Positions 47,960-58,706 of a DNA stretch of 64,000 nt are shown here, one piece after another. The DNA is taken from the NCBI GenBank assembly GCA_008638375.1, contig VIRR01000545.1, forward strand, positions 261,501-325,500, read 5' to 3'. The DNA is from Nyssa sinensis (taxonomy: Eukaryota; Streptophyta; Magnoliopsida; Cornales; Nyssaceae). The notes under the pieces are model-generated. The model was not told the origin of the DNA and searched no databases. It was given only the letters and a program-made list of their open reading frames with translations. The position numbers and the translations under genes were made by a program. Within the stretch, counting starts at the first letter, position 1, and each line of letters starts with the position of its first letter.

Positions 47960-50900
47960 GTAGACCTAGGATTCGATGTGATCTTAGGCATGGATTGGCT
48001 GTCTCGCAACCACGCCACCATTGACTATTTTGAGAAGAAGGTGTTGTTTCAACGCCCGGGGCAACCCAAATTTGTATGTAGGGGAAAAGGCGTTGTCTCT
48101 CCACCCTACCTCATCTTCGCCATCCAGGCAGGAAGATTATTAAGGAAAGGTTGTCGTGGATACCTGTGTAGCATTCTGGATACCCAAGCCCAAACTTCCC
48201 CGTTATCCGAAGTGCCAGTTGTCTGTGAATTTCCTGATGTGTTCCCTGAGGACTTACCGAGTGGGACGATTGATTGAGAGATTGAATTTTCTATCGACCT
48301 CGTTCCCAGAACTCAACCGGTATATAAAGCTCCATACCGAATGGCTCCATCAGAATTGAAAGAGCTGAAGGCTCAATTAAAAGAGCTGTCGGAGAAGGGA
48401 TTCATCCGACCCAGTGTGTCACCCTGGGGAGCACCAGTATTATTTGTGAAGAAGAAGGATGGCTCTCTAAGACTTTGTATCGATTACCGAGAGCTCAATA
48501 AAGTGACAGTGAAGAACAAGTATCCGCTCCCACGTATCGATGAGCTGTTTGATCAATTGCAAGGAGCAAGTGTGTTTTCCAAGATCAATTTAAGGACCGG
48601 ATACCATCAACTTAAGGTCAAGAATACTGACATATCGAAAACAGCCTTCCGAACCCGATATGGTCATTACGAGTTCTTTGTCATGCCATTTGGTGTGACC
48701 AATGCTCCTGCTGCATTTATGGATTTAATGAATCGGGTCTTCAAGACATATTTGGATGACTTCATCATTGTTTTCATTGATGACATATTGGTGTACGCTC
48801 GGAGCGAAGAGGAGCACGAAAGGCACTTGAGAATAGCGTTACAGACCCTGAGGGAGCACAAGCTATATGCAAAATTCAAAAAGTGTGAATTCTGGCTACC
48901 CAGCATCTCCTTTTTGGGCCATGTGATTTCTGAGGAAGGTGTTGCTGTAGATCCGCATAAGATAGAGGCTATTCTGAATTGGCCTCAACCAACCACCGTG
49001 ATCGAGATCCGAAGTTTTCTTGGGTTGGCAGGTTATTATCGACGCTTCGTTAAGGATTTTGCTAAGTTGGCGAAGCTGCTCACCCACCTAACTAAGAACA
49101 AGGTGTCATTCATTTGGACGGATGAGCAGGAACGGAGTTTCCAACTACTCAAGGAAAAGTTGACTACAGCACCTGTTCTGACTATTCCCACCAAGGAGGG
49201 AAAGTTCGTCATTTATTGTGATGCTTCCCACAAGGGTTTGGGATGTGTCTTGATGCAAGACGGCAGAGTCATTGCCTACGCCTCTAGACAACTTCGACCA
49301 CATGAACAGAATTATCCGACCCATGATTTGGAATTAGCGGTGGTGGTATTTGCTCTAAAAATCTGGCGCCACTATCTATATGGGGAGGTATGTGAGATTT
49401 TCACTGATCATAAGAGTCTGAAGTACTTCTTTACACAAAAGGAGCTGAATATGAGGCAACGGCGTTGGCTCGAATTAATCAAAGACTATGATGTAACGAT
49501 CCAGTATCATCCTGGCAAGGCTAATGTAGTAGCCGATGCTTTGAGCAGAAAGTCTGGCAATCTTGCCTATATGATTACTACTCAAGAGGAGCTGATTCGA
49601 GACCTGGACGAGATGGGCATTGAGGTGATCCCACCAGGTGGTACGGCACATCTGGCCAATCTGACAGTTGAGTCTACATTGGTAGAACGGATCAAAGCAG
49701 GACAAGCTCAGGATGAGGAGTTAGTCAAAATCTGCAAGGAAGTAGAGACAATTGGAAAGACTGATTTTGATATTCAAGAGGGAGTTCTGCGGTATCAAGG
49801 CAGGCTATATGTGCCTAAGAAAGACGAGTTGAGGAAGGAAATTTTGGAGGAAGCCCACACTTCAAGGTTCACGGTACACCCCGGAAACACAAAGATGTAC
49901 CATGACCTTAGGGAACTGTACTGGTGGCCCGATTTGAAAAGGGACGTGGCTAATTTTATCGCTCACTGTACAAGTTGCCAACAAGTAAAGGTTGAGCATC
50001 AACGCCCCAGCGGGCTTTTGCAACCACTCCCTATTCCAGAATGGAAGTGGGACCACATCACCATGGATTTCGTATCCGGCTTTCCTAAGTCTTCAAAGGG
50101 CTTTGACACCATCTGGGTCATCGTAGACAGATTGACCAAATCTGCACACTTTCTGCTCATAAAAATGACTTTCAGCATGGAAAGGTTAGCCACGTTGTAC
50201 ATTCAAGAAATTGTACGCTTACATGGCACACCCTTGTCCATCGTTTCTGATCGAGACTCTAGATTTGTGTCACGCTTCTGGAAAAGCCTGCAGAAGGCAC
50301 TCGGCACCGAGCTTAAGTTTAGTACGACATATCACCCACAGATGGATGGACAATCCGAGAGAGTAATACAGATGTTGGAGGATATGCTACGACTGTGTGC
50401 ACTGGATTTCAAAGGAAATTGGGCAGAACACTTGCCATTGGTCGAGTTCGCATATAACAACAGTCATCAGGCCAGCATTAAAATGGCACCATATGAGGCA
50501 CTGTACAAAAGGAGGTGTCGATCTCCACTCTGCTGGGCTGAAGCTACTGAACAGAAGCTACTTGGGCCGGATCTAGTACAAAAAACCATTAAACAGATTC
50601 AGAAAATTCAGAGTAGGTTACAAACGGCCCAGAGTCGATACAAGAGCTACGCGGACAACAGAAGAAAGGATCTGGAATTTGAAGTAGGTGACCTTGTGTT
50701 CCTCAAACTGTCACCATTGAAAGGAGTACTCCGGTTCGGGAAGAAGGGCAAGTTAAGTCCTCACTATATTGGTCCATTCAAGATCCTGAGAAGAGTTGGA
50801 CCAGTCACGTATAGTTTGGCACTACCACCTGAGCTAGACAAAGTACACCATGTTTTCCATGTATCGATACTGAGGAAGTGTGTACTAGAACCCGAACAAG

Positions 50901-51109
50901 TTATTGAACATGAGCCATTCCAGCTGAGGGAGGATTTGTCATATGAGGAACAACTGGTGCAAATTCTGGATCGTAAGGAAAAGACTTTGCGCAACAAGGC
51001 AATCCCAGTAGTGAAGGTTTTGTGGAAGAACCACACGACTGAGGAAGCAACATGGGAGCGCGAAGCAGAAATGCGTGAATTGTACCCAAAGTTGTTCACT
51101 GGAGTGTAG
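47960..51109 (+). pseudogene. Tekay pol: protease end, RT, RNase H, integrase, chromodomain
   Basis: One frame of about 1,050 codons with a single stop, TGA at 48275-48277 (probably from CGA). It opens in the protease C-terminal part (VILGMDWLS). From 48341 (residue 1): RT motifs [12 protein letters not shown] (45-56), [12 protein letters not shown] (79-90; Asn83 replaces the catalytic Asp), [12 protein letters not shown] (115-126), FIDDILVY (145-152). RNase H has [21 protein letters not shown] and [11 protein letters not shown]. Integrase has the HHCC region ([23 protein letters not shown]) and the acidic triad in [17 protein letters not shown] and [13 protein letters not shown]-like region (HYIGPFKIL) follows, and a chromodomain (about 866-910, [25 protein letters not shown]) that would steer integration to heterochromatin. 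The RT change and missing gag make it inactive. Confidence 0.92.
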
Positions 51110-51140
51110 TTAGGCTGAGTTTTGGGGACAAAACTCTTTT

Positions 51141-51154
51141 GAAGGAGGGGAGGA
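51141..51154 (+). other. Polypurine tract of Tekay element
   Basis: GAAGGAGGGGAGGA immediately before the 3' LTR, preceded by TTTTGGGGACAAAA. It primes plus-strand DNA synthesis. Confidence 0.9.
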
Positions 51155-51474
51155 TGTAACACCCCAGACTTAATTATTAAATTATGTAATGAAAAACTCT
51201 TTCTGAAATCTGATCTGGCATTTAACTGTTTAAATTCAACTGTTTAACACTGACAAAACCCATGTTAGCTGATTTCAAAATTCTGAGAAACTGATTACTG
51301 TCACTGAACCCTTGGACACTGAAGCTAACCTAACTAGAAGTTGACCAGAAGAAACCGCGTCGAAAAATAAGCTACAGAATGAAAGTTAGGTAGGAAACAG
51401 TGAAACTGCATTAATGCACAGCCAAACAGGGCCTAAGCCCGAAGTATGGAAAATAACCAAAAATGTGGCCAAGA

Positions 51475-51537
51475 GGATTTGATCCCTTGACCAATCTAGA
51501 CAGAATTTGGTTTACCAAAAATTTACCAACTAAGCTA
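51475..51537 (-). promoter_or_regulatory. tRNA-like A-box/B-box module in Tekay LTR
   Basis: On the minus strand TAGCTTAGTTGG (51537-51526), a perfect A-box, then GGATCAAATCC (51485-51475), a B-box with two changes. It lies just upstream of a TATA-like stretch (TATATTTAAATAG). Confidence 0.6.
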
Positions 51538-51830
51538 AGAGCACTTTTGTGCATATATATGCAAAGGTATATATTTAAATAGCATTCAGATTTGGCCTTT
51601 TCCCAAAGTGACTAATGGACAAGCATGCAACACCTCAACCTTACATCATGCTATGCCATAGCCATCATGCCTATAGTTCATGATTAAGCCTCTCTTCCAA
51701 CCAGATCTCATGCAAGATAATCATGCATTTGGGGAGATGAAGGGTCAAGACAAATCTAATTTTTAGATAATCTCCATATATGCATGGAGGGAGATCAGAA
51801 CTGTAGAGGCCTTATATACTGTTCCATAAA

Positions 51831-51854
51831 GAGAGAGAGAGAGAGAGAGAGAGA
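51831..51854. repeat. (GA)n microsatellite
   Basis: A GA dinucleotide run in the LTR leader. Confidence 0.9.
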
Positions 51855-51931
51855 ATCCTGGAGAGATAGTGGGAGAATACAAGTGTGTATGCATTTGGAA
51901 TCCATTGGAGAAGCTTAGAAGGAAGCTAAGG

Positions 51932-54900
51932 TGTGATATCCCGACCCGGGATACGACACGATTACCGAGGCAAGTCGACTGAATAGCATAACCTGAGCTG
52001 TCTTAAACTCTAGGTTACAATAATTATGGAACTGAACCTAATTTCAAAAGATAAATGTTTTGATTAGTAAGGCCAGTGTCGGGTGGTACCCGAGCCTCAC
52101 AGGGCATTGCATCGTAATACGTGCATGCACGTATTTCCATGCATGCATACGTGAACATAGATACATAGCTCGATTAAAATTAGTGTATGTATACGTGATT
52201 AGAAATACCGTTATACGTATTTATATGATTATAAATACATGTATAAAAATATGTAATTGATATGTATATACATATATAACATGGGTATTATGTATATAAT
52301 GTATTATGTATATAAAATTAAATGAAGAAAGAAAAAGGAAGGGAAGCTTCCAATACAAATATCAGTGTGTGTGTGTGCATCACTGTGTGTGTGTGTGCAT
52401 CACTGTGTGTGTATGTGTTTGGGAAACCCACCAACCGACTTGGTGGTGTGTGTGTATATGTGATATATGTATATATGTAAATATATATATGTATATGAAG
52501 TACGTGGATGGAGGAGATTAAAGGGAGGGTTCTCTACAGTCATTCTTGACTGAAAGAGAGAAAGAGAGAGAGAGAGAGAGATAAGGTAGAGAGAGAAGAG
52601 GCGGTTGGTTTGTTTTTATATATATATAAGTATACGGGTCAAGTGAGTTAAGAAGTTAGAAAAGAAAAGAAGGGTCAGGAACTGAAGGGGAGAAGAAGAG
52701 AGAAAGGTTGAAGCAGAAACAGAAAGGTGGGAAGGTCACAGTGGGCTAAAAACCGAAACCCAGGTAAGTGGTTTAGGTTCTGTTTTTATTATTTTTGAGC
52801 ATGAAGCTTATATATGATTATAGGGTCTTAATAAGCATGATATTAGCTTTTAAATGCAAAAAGAATTAAGTTAAATGGTGTAGAAACCATAGAGAAAAAT
52901 TGAGTTGCAGGTGGTAGAGAATAATCGGCCGTATGTCATTTCATGTGTTAAACCTTGTTCAAATGACCCAAGAATGACCCTTAGAAGTGCAGAAAACTAA
53001 ATGAAGAAGGAAGAATGAAAAATAATGAAGAAATCATAGGGAAAATGAGAAAAATCACATGGCCGGAGATTCGGCCGGAGATGTTTAAGCTCTATTTCGT
53101 GAAGAATCAAAAGGCTAAATGGAAAACTAAAGTTATAAATATATTCTACATGAAAAGGGGAATAAAACGGCATTGAAAATGGGTTTAAAAACCATCAGAA
53201 ATTGGTTGCCGTCACCGGAGAAGGTGACGGAACCCTACTGTTGCTCACCGGAACTTTGAGGGAGATGATCGGAAAATCGGGGGGGCTACCGGGTTAAAAG
53301 GAGCGGGTCTGGGTCGGATCCGGGTCGGTACCCGACCGGACATAAACGGTTAACCGAAGCTGTGTCGTTTTGGGGTTTTAAATTAAATGAATTTAGGGCT
53401 GTTTGGTAACTGGGATAATAAATGGGAAATGGGTTTGAGGTTAACCGAACCATGGATAGGGATAGGGAATTGGGTTTATTGTATTCCGGTTCTTGAATGG
53501 ACTGAACCGTTTGGTTCAGGAGAAAGGCTGACCGGTTTAGGGTTTTGGGGTCTGAACCAACTGGTTCAGACCGCAGCTTATGGAATTTATGAACCGGCCC
53601 CAAATGTTTTGAAAAATTTCACTGTTGCCCAAACATAAAAATTAATTAAATATTAATTTTACAATAATGCCCCTATTCCAAAAAGAGGTCAAACGAAGTC
53701 CAAATAAGGCAAATGAATAGTCAAAACCTATTATCTCGGACGTTCTAAGTCCAATGGTGGGGTCCATTTTACGAGACGGAACCCCGAAGTATAAAATACC
53801 GTGAAAGTACAAAATGACTATTTTGCCCTTTTTAGTACAAAAGTCCAAATGGAATTCCGCGAAAGCCTAAACCGACTTTCTTCGGCGTTCCGGACTCAAT
53901 GGTAAAGTCTAAAATAGTATTTGAAATACTTATGATAGAAAGACATAAAATTTGATGAATAGCATTTATTCTGAAACGTACTCACTGATGAATAGGGAAC
54001 TCGAAAGGCAAAGGTACATTCACGGATTTCTAAGATAGAAGCACGATAGAGGTAAGTGGATCACTTTCTCTTCCATGTGGTGTTTCTAAAGCCAAGTTTA
54101 TTCTCTTTACTGCCAAACTAGTACTCTTGAAAGTACCTCACGTTATTGTTATCCACAATGCGATATTGTTCTATCTTGTGGACATTGATTGACTATTGTA
54201 CTATTGTTATTGTATTGAACCATGCCTTGAAAGGCTTACTGTTATGCTTTACTGTGTATATGATATTCCATTTTCATACTCCTTATGGAATCACAAATGA
54301 TCATGCTATGTTTATAAATGCTGGAATTGTGCTCAGTCACAATATCCATCCGATGCTTCTGTGACGAACTAGTCCGTGAACGGACGTGTGGCAAAAGATA
54401 TGAGTTTAACTGAGAGGTATGCCGGGCCTCGAATTACGCAGAGGGGTTGCCATTCCCTACTACAGATTATAAGCATCTCCATTGGATTATTGTTATGGAT
54501 ATATTGTTGAATGGCTACTGTACCTTATGGATTACTATCTCTTATGGATTATCTTACGTTGTTCATTGGTTTGATTGAAACCGTTTTATTGTGGCAGTAC
54601 TTTTATTGTGACAGGTTATTGTTGAGAAACTCTTATCACTGCTTATTCATTACTTCTGACTATATATTGTGCCCCACTACTTATTGGCCATCATGGCAAC
54701 TGTTCTCATTGGCTATCACAGCATCTCCTTTCTTATGATTGGCTATCATATTTTATTCATGGATTCACGTTCTTTATAATCATCGATACCAGTGTTGGAG
54801 ATCTGGTTTACTTGCTGAGCTTCATAGCTCATTCCACCCCACTTACCCCCATTTCAGGTGATGACGCTGCGAGACCCCAGTAGGAGTCTGAGAGCGTAGG

Positions 54901-55216
54901 GGGACATTTTGAAGTACTGATCAGTCTATGTTAGTTCTCCCATGTATTCACCACCCCCGGGTGCTGGTTACGGTTTAGTTCTCATTTTGAATTTTGTAGA
55001 ACTATGTCATGTATTTAATAGACTTCCGCTGTGTAATTTATTTAAAAAGACTTCCGCTGGATTACTGTAATTGATAAAGACTTCCGCTGTTTACTGTTTA
55101 AAAATTTTAGTACATTGCATATTAGTACTATGATACAGGAATGGAAAAAGTAGGGACGGCCTTCGGGTCGGCCCCGCGACACGAGATCCGCATAGGGTGG
55201 ATTTCGGGTCGTGACA
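51932..55216 (+). mobile_element. Solo LTR, 3,285 bp, TGTGATATCCC family
   Basis: TGTGATATCCCGACCCGGG at 51932 to TTTCGGGTCGTGACA at 55216, with perfect 5 bp duplications TAAGG (51927-51931 and 55217-55221). It is the third copy of the family and the innermost layer of the four-deep nest. By eye it is closer to 17899-21217 than to 37411-40777 (for instance the shared CATCGATACCAGTG and (GT)-rich leader). Modules: palindrome 51937-51953, TATA-like run about 52618-52630, donor CAG/GTAAGT at 52763, mini-exon 53996-54051, 3' module 54807-54858. No coding sequence. Confidence 0.92.
53996..54051 (+). other. 56 nt mini-exon-like block
   Basis: Preceded by TGATGAATAG and followed by GTAAGTGGATC; the third family member with the same 56 nt spacing. 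Confidence 0.45.
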
Positions 55217-57304
55217 TAAGGACTGAGAACTGAAGGGCTGGACTGGACCTGCTCCATTGGGAGGCTTCTGCTTGAATACGAACCCTAGGAGAGACCACTG
55301 TTCGAAAGTAAGCAAGCCAAATTTTAAATTTTCTCTTTGGATTTCTTGGCTACTGTTTTATTTCCTTTGGGACTGTAAATGCATGTATAATGGTTAGACA
55401 TTGAAACCTGGAGAGTTTGTGCATACTTGGACCCATAAAACTGCCCCAAAAACCCAAACCCGTAGCAAACCGCCATTAATGGACCTTGAGGTTGCAGGTC
55501 TGATCCGACCTCAACCAACCGAACTTTAGATGATCAAAACATAAAATAAGACTTTGTAGAACCTTGGAAAACCCCAACCGCGACCTAGAAACCTAGGTTG
55601 AGACCCCCAAAAATGACATTATTCTTTTCGGCCCAAAAATGAATTCTTCGAATTTGGCCCCTAAACTGAGATTGGTGAATTGGGAAAGGAAGTACATGTT
55701 GTAAGGGTTGCAGAGGACCAAACCTCATGCAAAATGGTGGAGAAATAAGGCTGTATGACCCGACTGTAACTCTCCACGATAATCCGTTAGAACAGGCCCC
55801 CATTGTTGAGTTTGAAGCTTGAAATTTATGCCAAATGAACAACATTACTCCCAGAAATCTTTTGGAACAAAAACCAGTGAGAATCGTTGCTTAAAACCCC
55901 ATGAATTTGAGAAAGAAATTCTAAAATTTCTAGGGCAACAGTAGCCCTAGACGGGTGGGGACGATGAACAGTAACCGGGTCATGGATCGGGTCCTCGGGT
56001 CGGGCCCCGACCCGAATAAGAAATGGATATAACCCATAAACCAAACTGTGTCGTTTTGATAACTGTTATTAAATTTTTAAATTGTAGGGCTGACGTCAGC
56101 CTGACGTCAGCACATTACCTTGAACCGGTTAGAACCGGACTGGACCGGTCTAGTTCAGTTGAATATGGACTGAACCCCTTGGTTCAGTTTAAACTTCTTG
56201 GAAATTACGAAATAGCCCCAACAGTTTTAGGAAATTTAACTCTGTCCCAGTTTCTGATATTTTATTTCATTTATACCCCTAATAATTTAATAAATAATAA
56301 ATTAAATTATTTAATTAATTTATTAATTAAATAAAAATGACCAAATTACCCCTAGGTCATTAATAGGTCAAATAAAGTCCAAATAAGTCAAATGAATAGT
56401 GTATTTCCACTATTTCAAACATTCCGGACTCAATGGCGGAGTCCGATTTGGGAAATTAAGTCCCAAAAAATACAAACACGTAGGAGTAAATGACCATACT
56501 ACCCCTGATAATACCCGAACCCAAATACCACTAAAAGATAGTCTATTTTGACTATGTCGGACATTCCGGACTCAACGGTGAGGTCCGTATTAGCAGATAA
56601 AGTGCCAAAAAATACAACAAATGAAATTACCAAATTGCCCCTGACACTATTTAAAACCCAAACGAAGTCCGATTGAGACGAAACTGAAAACAATAGAAAC
56701 CCTGACACGTATGGGAATATACACGTGATTGGATGACGAATCGGAGTCAAAACTTCACAACTGTGAAATGATCGAAATACCCCTAGCCCTGTATCAAGTT
56801 AGATAACATCCGAATGAACTAAGAACTAAGCCAATGAAAGCTTAAATAATCTCATGACCGGACTGCCTAGAGGTAGTACACATCCTGACATCTTGGGATT
56901 ATGCTATAGGATAAAAACTCAAGCCAGTCATGGAAGGGAAAAACAAGAAATTTACCATTATGTCTAAAGCCAAAAGACTAGCTGACAAGAAGCAACAAGA
57001 GTTCATGCGAGAACTATTATGGCAACAAAAGATTATCGAACGGCACATAAGGATAGCCAAGACAACTGAGGTAGTCTCCGTTCGACCGTTTATATACAAA
57101 ATGCCTACCAAGGCAATGATCGCATAGGCTAAATTAAAGAAACAAGAAGACACTGAAACCCTGAAAGAGTGGATACAAAGGTGATTTTCAATTATCATAA
57201 AAACACATAGACAGCGAGATAGTCTAACTCGGGTTGAATTTTGAATTAAAATAAACCAAGTTAAGTTTCATGTGAGATTTACGAAATGTTCATAAATTTT
57301 TTAG

Positions 57305-57363
57305 GATAAAGAAGGATAAGAAGAAGAGAAAAGCTTCTTAGTTAAGTCCCGTTACCGCACAAG
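57305..57363 (+). other. Mini-exon-like block in Tekay LTR (59 nt)
   Basis: Preceded by AATTTTTTAG, followed by GTGAGTAACC. Strongly purine-rich start (GATAAAGAAGGATAAGAAG), like an exonic splicing enhancer. Confidence 0.45.
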
Positions 57364-57817
57364 GTGAGTAACCTAGACTCCTGAATTGGTGTATAAGTAC
57401 ACCATCTAGTTATTATATTTTTAAATACTGTGCTGTACTGCTCCTACTGATATACTGTCTTTCATGCTTCTACCCAATGCATGACTATATTTTACTCTGT
57501 CTGATTTCACTGTTCCGTATTGAAATGAAACTATCCCTGTTTTTACTGAAAGAACAACTGATTCATGGTACCAAATTCAGTCTTGAGCACTACATGAGCA
57601 TATTGCACTGTTTGAATTGTGTATATTGTACTGTTATCCTGTTATACTATTTTGCTCTGCTCGTTGTTGAACTGTTCTATCGCTCTGATGTTTTGACTGT
57701 ATCCCTGTTTTTAAATACTGTTCAAATATACAGATTTAACTATATCTTCTGAAATGCCTTATTCAACCACCTGTTTTATAAACAACAATGGTTTGAAACC
57801 CATGACAGGGGACCCGT

Positions 57818-57867
57818 GTTACTCACTGGGCTTTTTAAAGCTCACTCCTTCCCTAACATTTTTCAGG
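57818..57867 (+). other. Conserved LTR 3' module in Tekay LTR
   Basis: GTTACTCACTGGGCTTTTTAAAGCTCACT, a pyrimidine-rich stretch, and ACATTTTTCAG/GTGAGGG. Preceded by GAAACCCATGACAGGGG. Confidence 0.6.
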
Positions 57868-58244
57868 TGAGGGACCCAGCAATCAGGATTAGTGGGTTGG
57901 AGACCCGGAGAACTATTTTGAAGAACTTATGAATTAGCCATTTTTGTACCTAACTCCATTTCTGAATATGATGTACTGAAACCTAAGACTTGTATCTTTT
58001 GTAGGATAATGATGTAATAGTTAATCATGGATGTATTAATGGCTCTGCCAAGGTGTTATGCATTCCCTTAGTTCCGCTGCAACTTATATTAATTGAATGC
58101 ATTGTACTTGGATGTTACTGATGAATGGCCTGTGGTTAGGATTACCATCGAAATTTTGATTTCAAAAAAAAAAAAACCGATGGGTGCCTAACTGGCCGGT
58201 CGTATGCCCCTAATCCGCACTGGGTGGGTAAGGGGGATGTGACA

Positions 58245-58376
58245 CGTTCGCCCTTGTCTGAAACTTGCTCCTCGTCGTACGCCATTGCCGAAATCGTGGG
58301 TCGTAGTGATAGAGAGTGAGACTAAAAAATTTAGGAAAAGAAGATAGAAGAAGAAAAAACTACTGCGGGCGGCGCT
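58245..58376 (-). pseudogene. Possible CACTA first exon and promoter, cut by Tekay
   Basis: On the minus strand a TATA-like TTTTTATACC near 58376 is followed about 90 bases later by an ATG at 58285 and 41 coding bases (MAYDEEQVSDKGE) before the Tekay LTR begins at 58244. The place, just inside the subterminal repeats and at the upstream end of the transposase genes, fits the first exon of the CACTA transcript. No domain is present in so short a piece, so this is only an inference. If correct, the Tekay insertion separated promoter and start codon from the rest of the gene. Confidence 0.35.
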
Positions 58377-58379
58377 GGT

Positions 58380-58703
58380 ATAAAAATGGGTGAAGTTTTT
58401 TTGCGACGCGCAGAGTGCGTCGCAAATAATTCCTGTGCATTGCCAAAAGTTTATCCAACACGACATCGTTCTACTCAAATAGATTATTACCGATGCTCAA
58501 ATGTTCATCGCTAATATTAGCGACGCACACCTGCATCGCTAATAATCTATTTCTCGTCGCCAAAAGTTGCGTGCCTATTTTTTTTGTGCGCCAAAAGTTT
58601 TTTAGCGACGCCCAACATGTACGTCACTAATAGTTGCTTTTAGCGATGCACATATGAGCGACGCTAATAATGTGCGTCACTAAAAATAAACTTTTTTGTA
58701 GTG
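58380..58703. repeat. CACTA right subterminal repeats and TIR
   Basis: Repeats such as TTGCGACGCGCAGAGTGCGT, TTAGCGACGCAC and GAGCGACGCTAATAATGTGC in both orientations, ending with the TIR CTTTTTTGTAGTG. Confidence 0.85.
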
Positions 58704-58706
58704 TTT

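Larger units (their letters stand above)
47960..58244 (+). mobile_element. 5'-truncated Tekay chromovirus
   Basis: This starts in the middle of the protease and runs through RT, RNase H, integrase and chromodomain, a polypurine tract and a complete 3' LTR. The 5' LTR, PBS, gag and first half of the protease are missing. The left junction carries a 13 bp repeat (CACAAATTCCTCA at 47910-47922 and 47947-47959), typical of repair after a deletion. It lies inside the CACTA element, on the opposite strand to its genes. The right flank begins CGTTC (58245). Without a left LTR no target duplication can be read. Net of the nested solo LTR the piece is about 7.0 kb. Confidence 0.85.
51155..58244 (+). 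repeat. 3' LTR of Tekay element, 3.8 kb net
   Basis: TGTAACACCCCAGAC to GGGGGATGTGACA, interrupted at 51932-55221 by a solo LTR plus target duplication; net 3,800 bp. Modules: tRNA-like block 51475-51537, (GA)n at 51831-51854, donor AAA/GTAAGC at 55308, degenerate repeats about 56340-56800, mini-exon-like block 57305-57363, 3' module 57818-57867. It directly ties this LTR design to a Tekay pol gene, so the solo LTRs of the window probably come from the same lineage. Confidence 0.9.
37281..58703 (-). mobile_element. CACTA (En/Spm) transposon with nested insertions
   Basis: The left terminus CACTACAAGAAAA (37281) and right terminus CTTTTTTGTAGTG (ending 58703) are inverted repeats of CACTA type, flanked by the 3 bp duplication TTT (37278-37280 and 58704-58706). 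Both subterminal regions carry many GCGACGC(A/T) repeats in both directions, the expected binding sites of the small transposase. Genes lie on the minus strand: a first-exon candidate near 58285, a TNPD/TNP2 remnant (45703-46343) and a TNP1-like gene (44493-45644). The element carries a solo LTR (37411-40777), a 5'-truncated Tekay element (47960-58244) and a 160 bp tandem array. Net length is about 7.8 kb. The catalytic transposase domain is absent, so it could move only with outside help. Confidence 0.9.
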
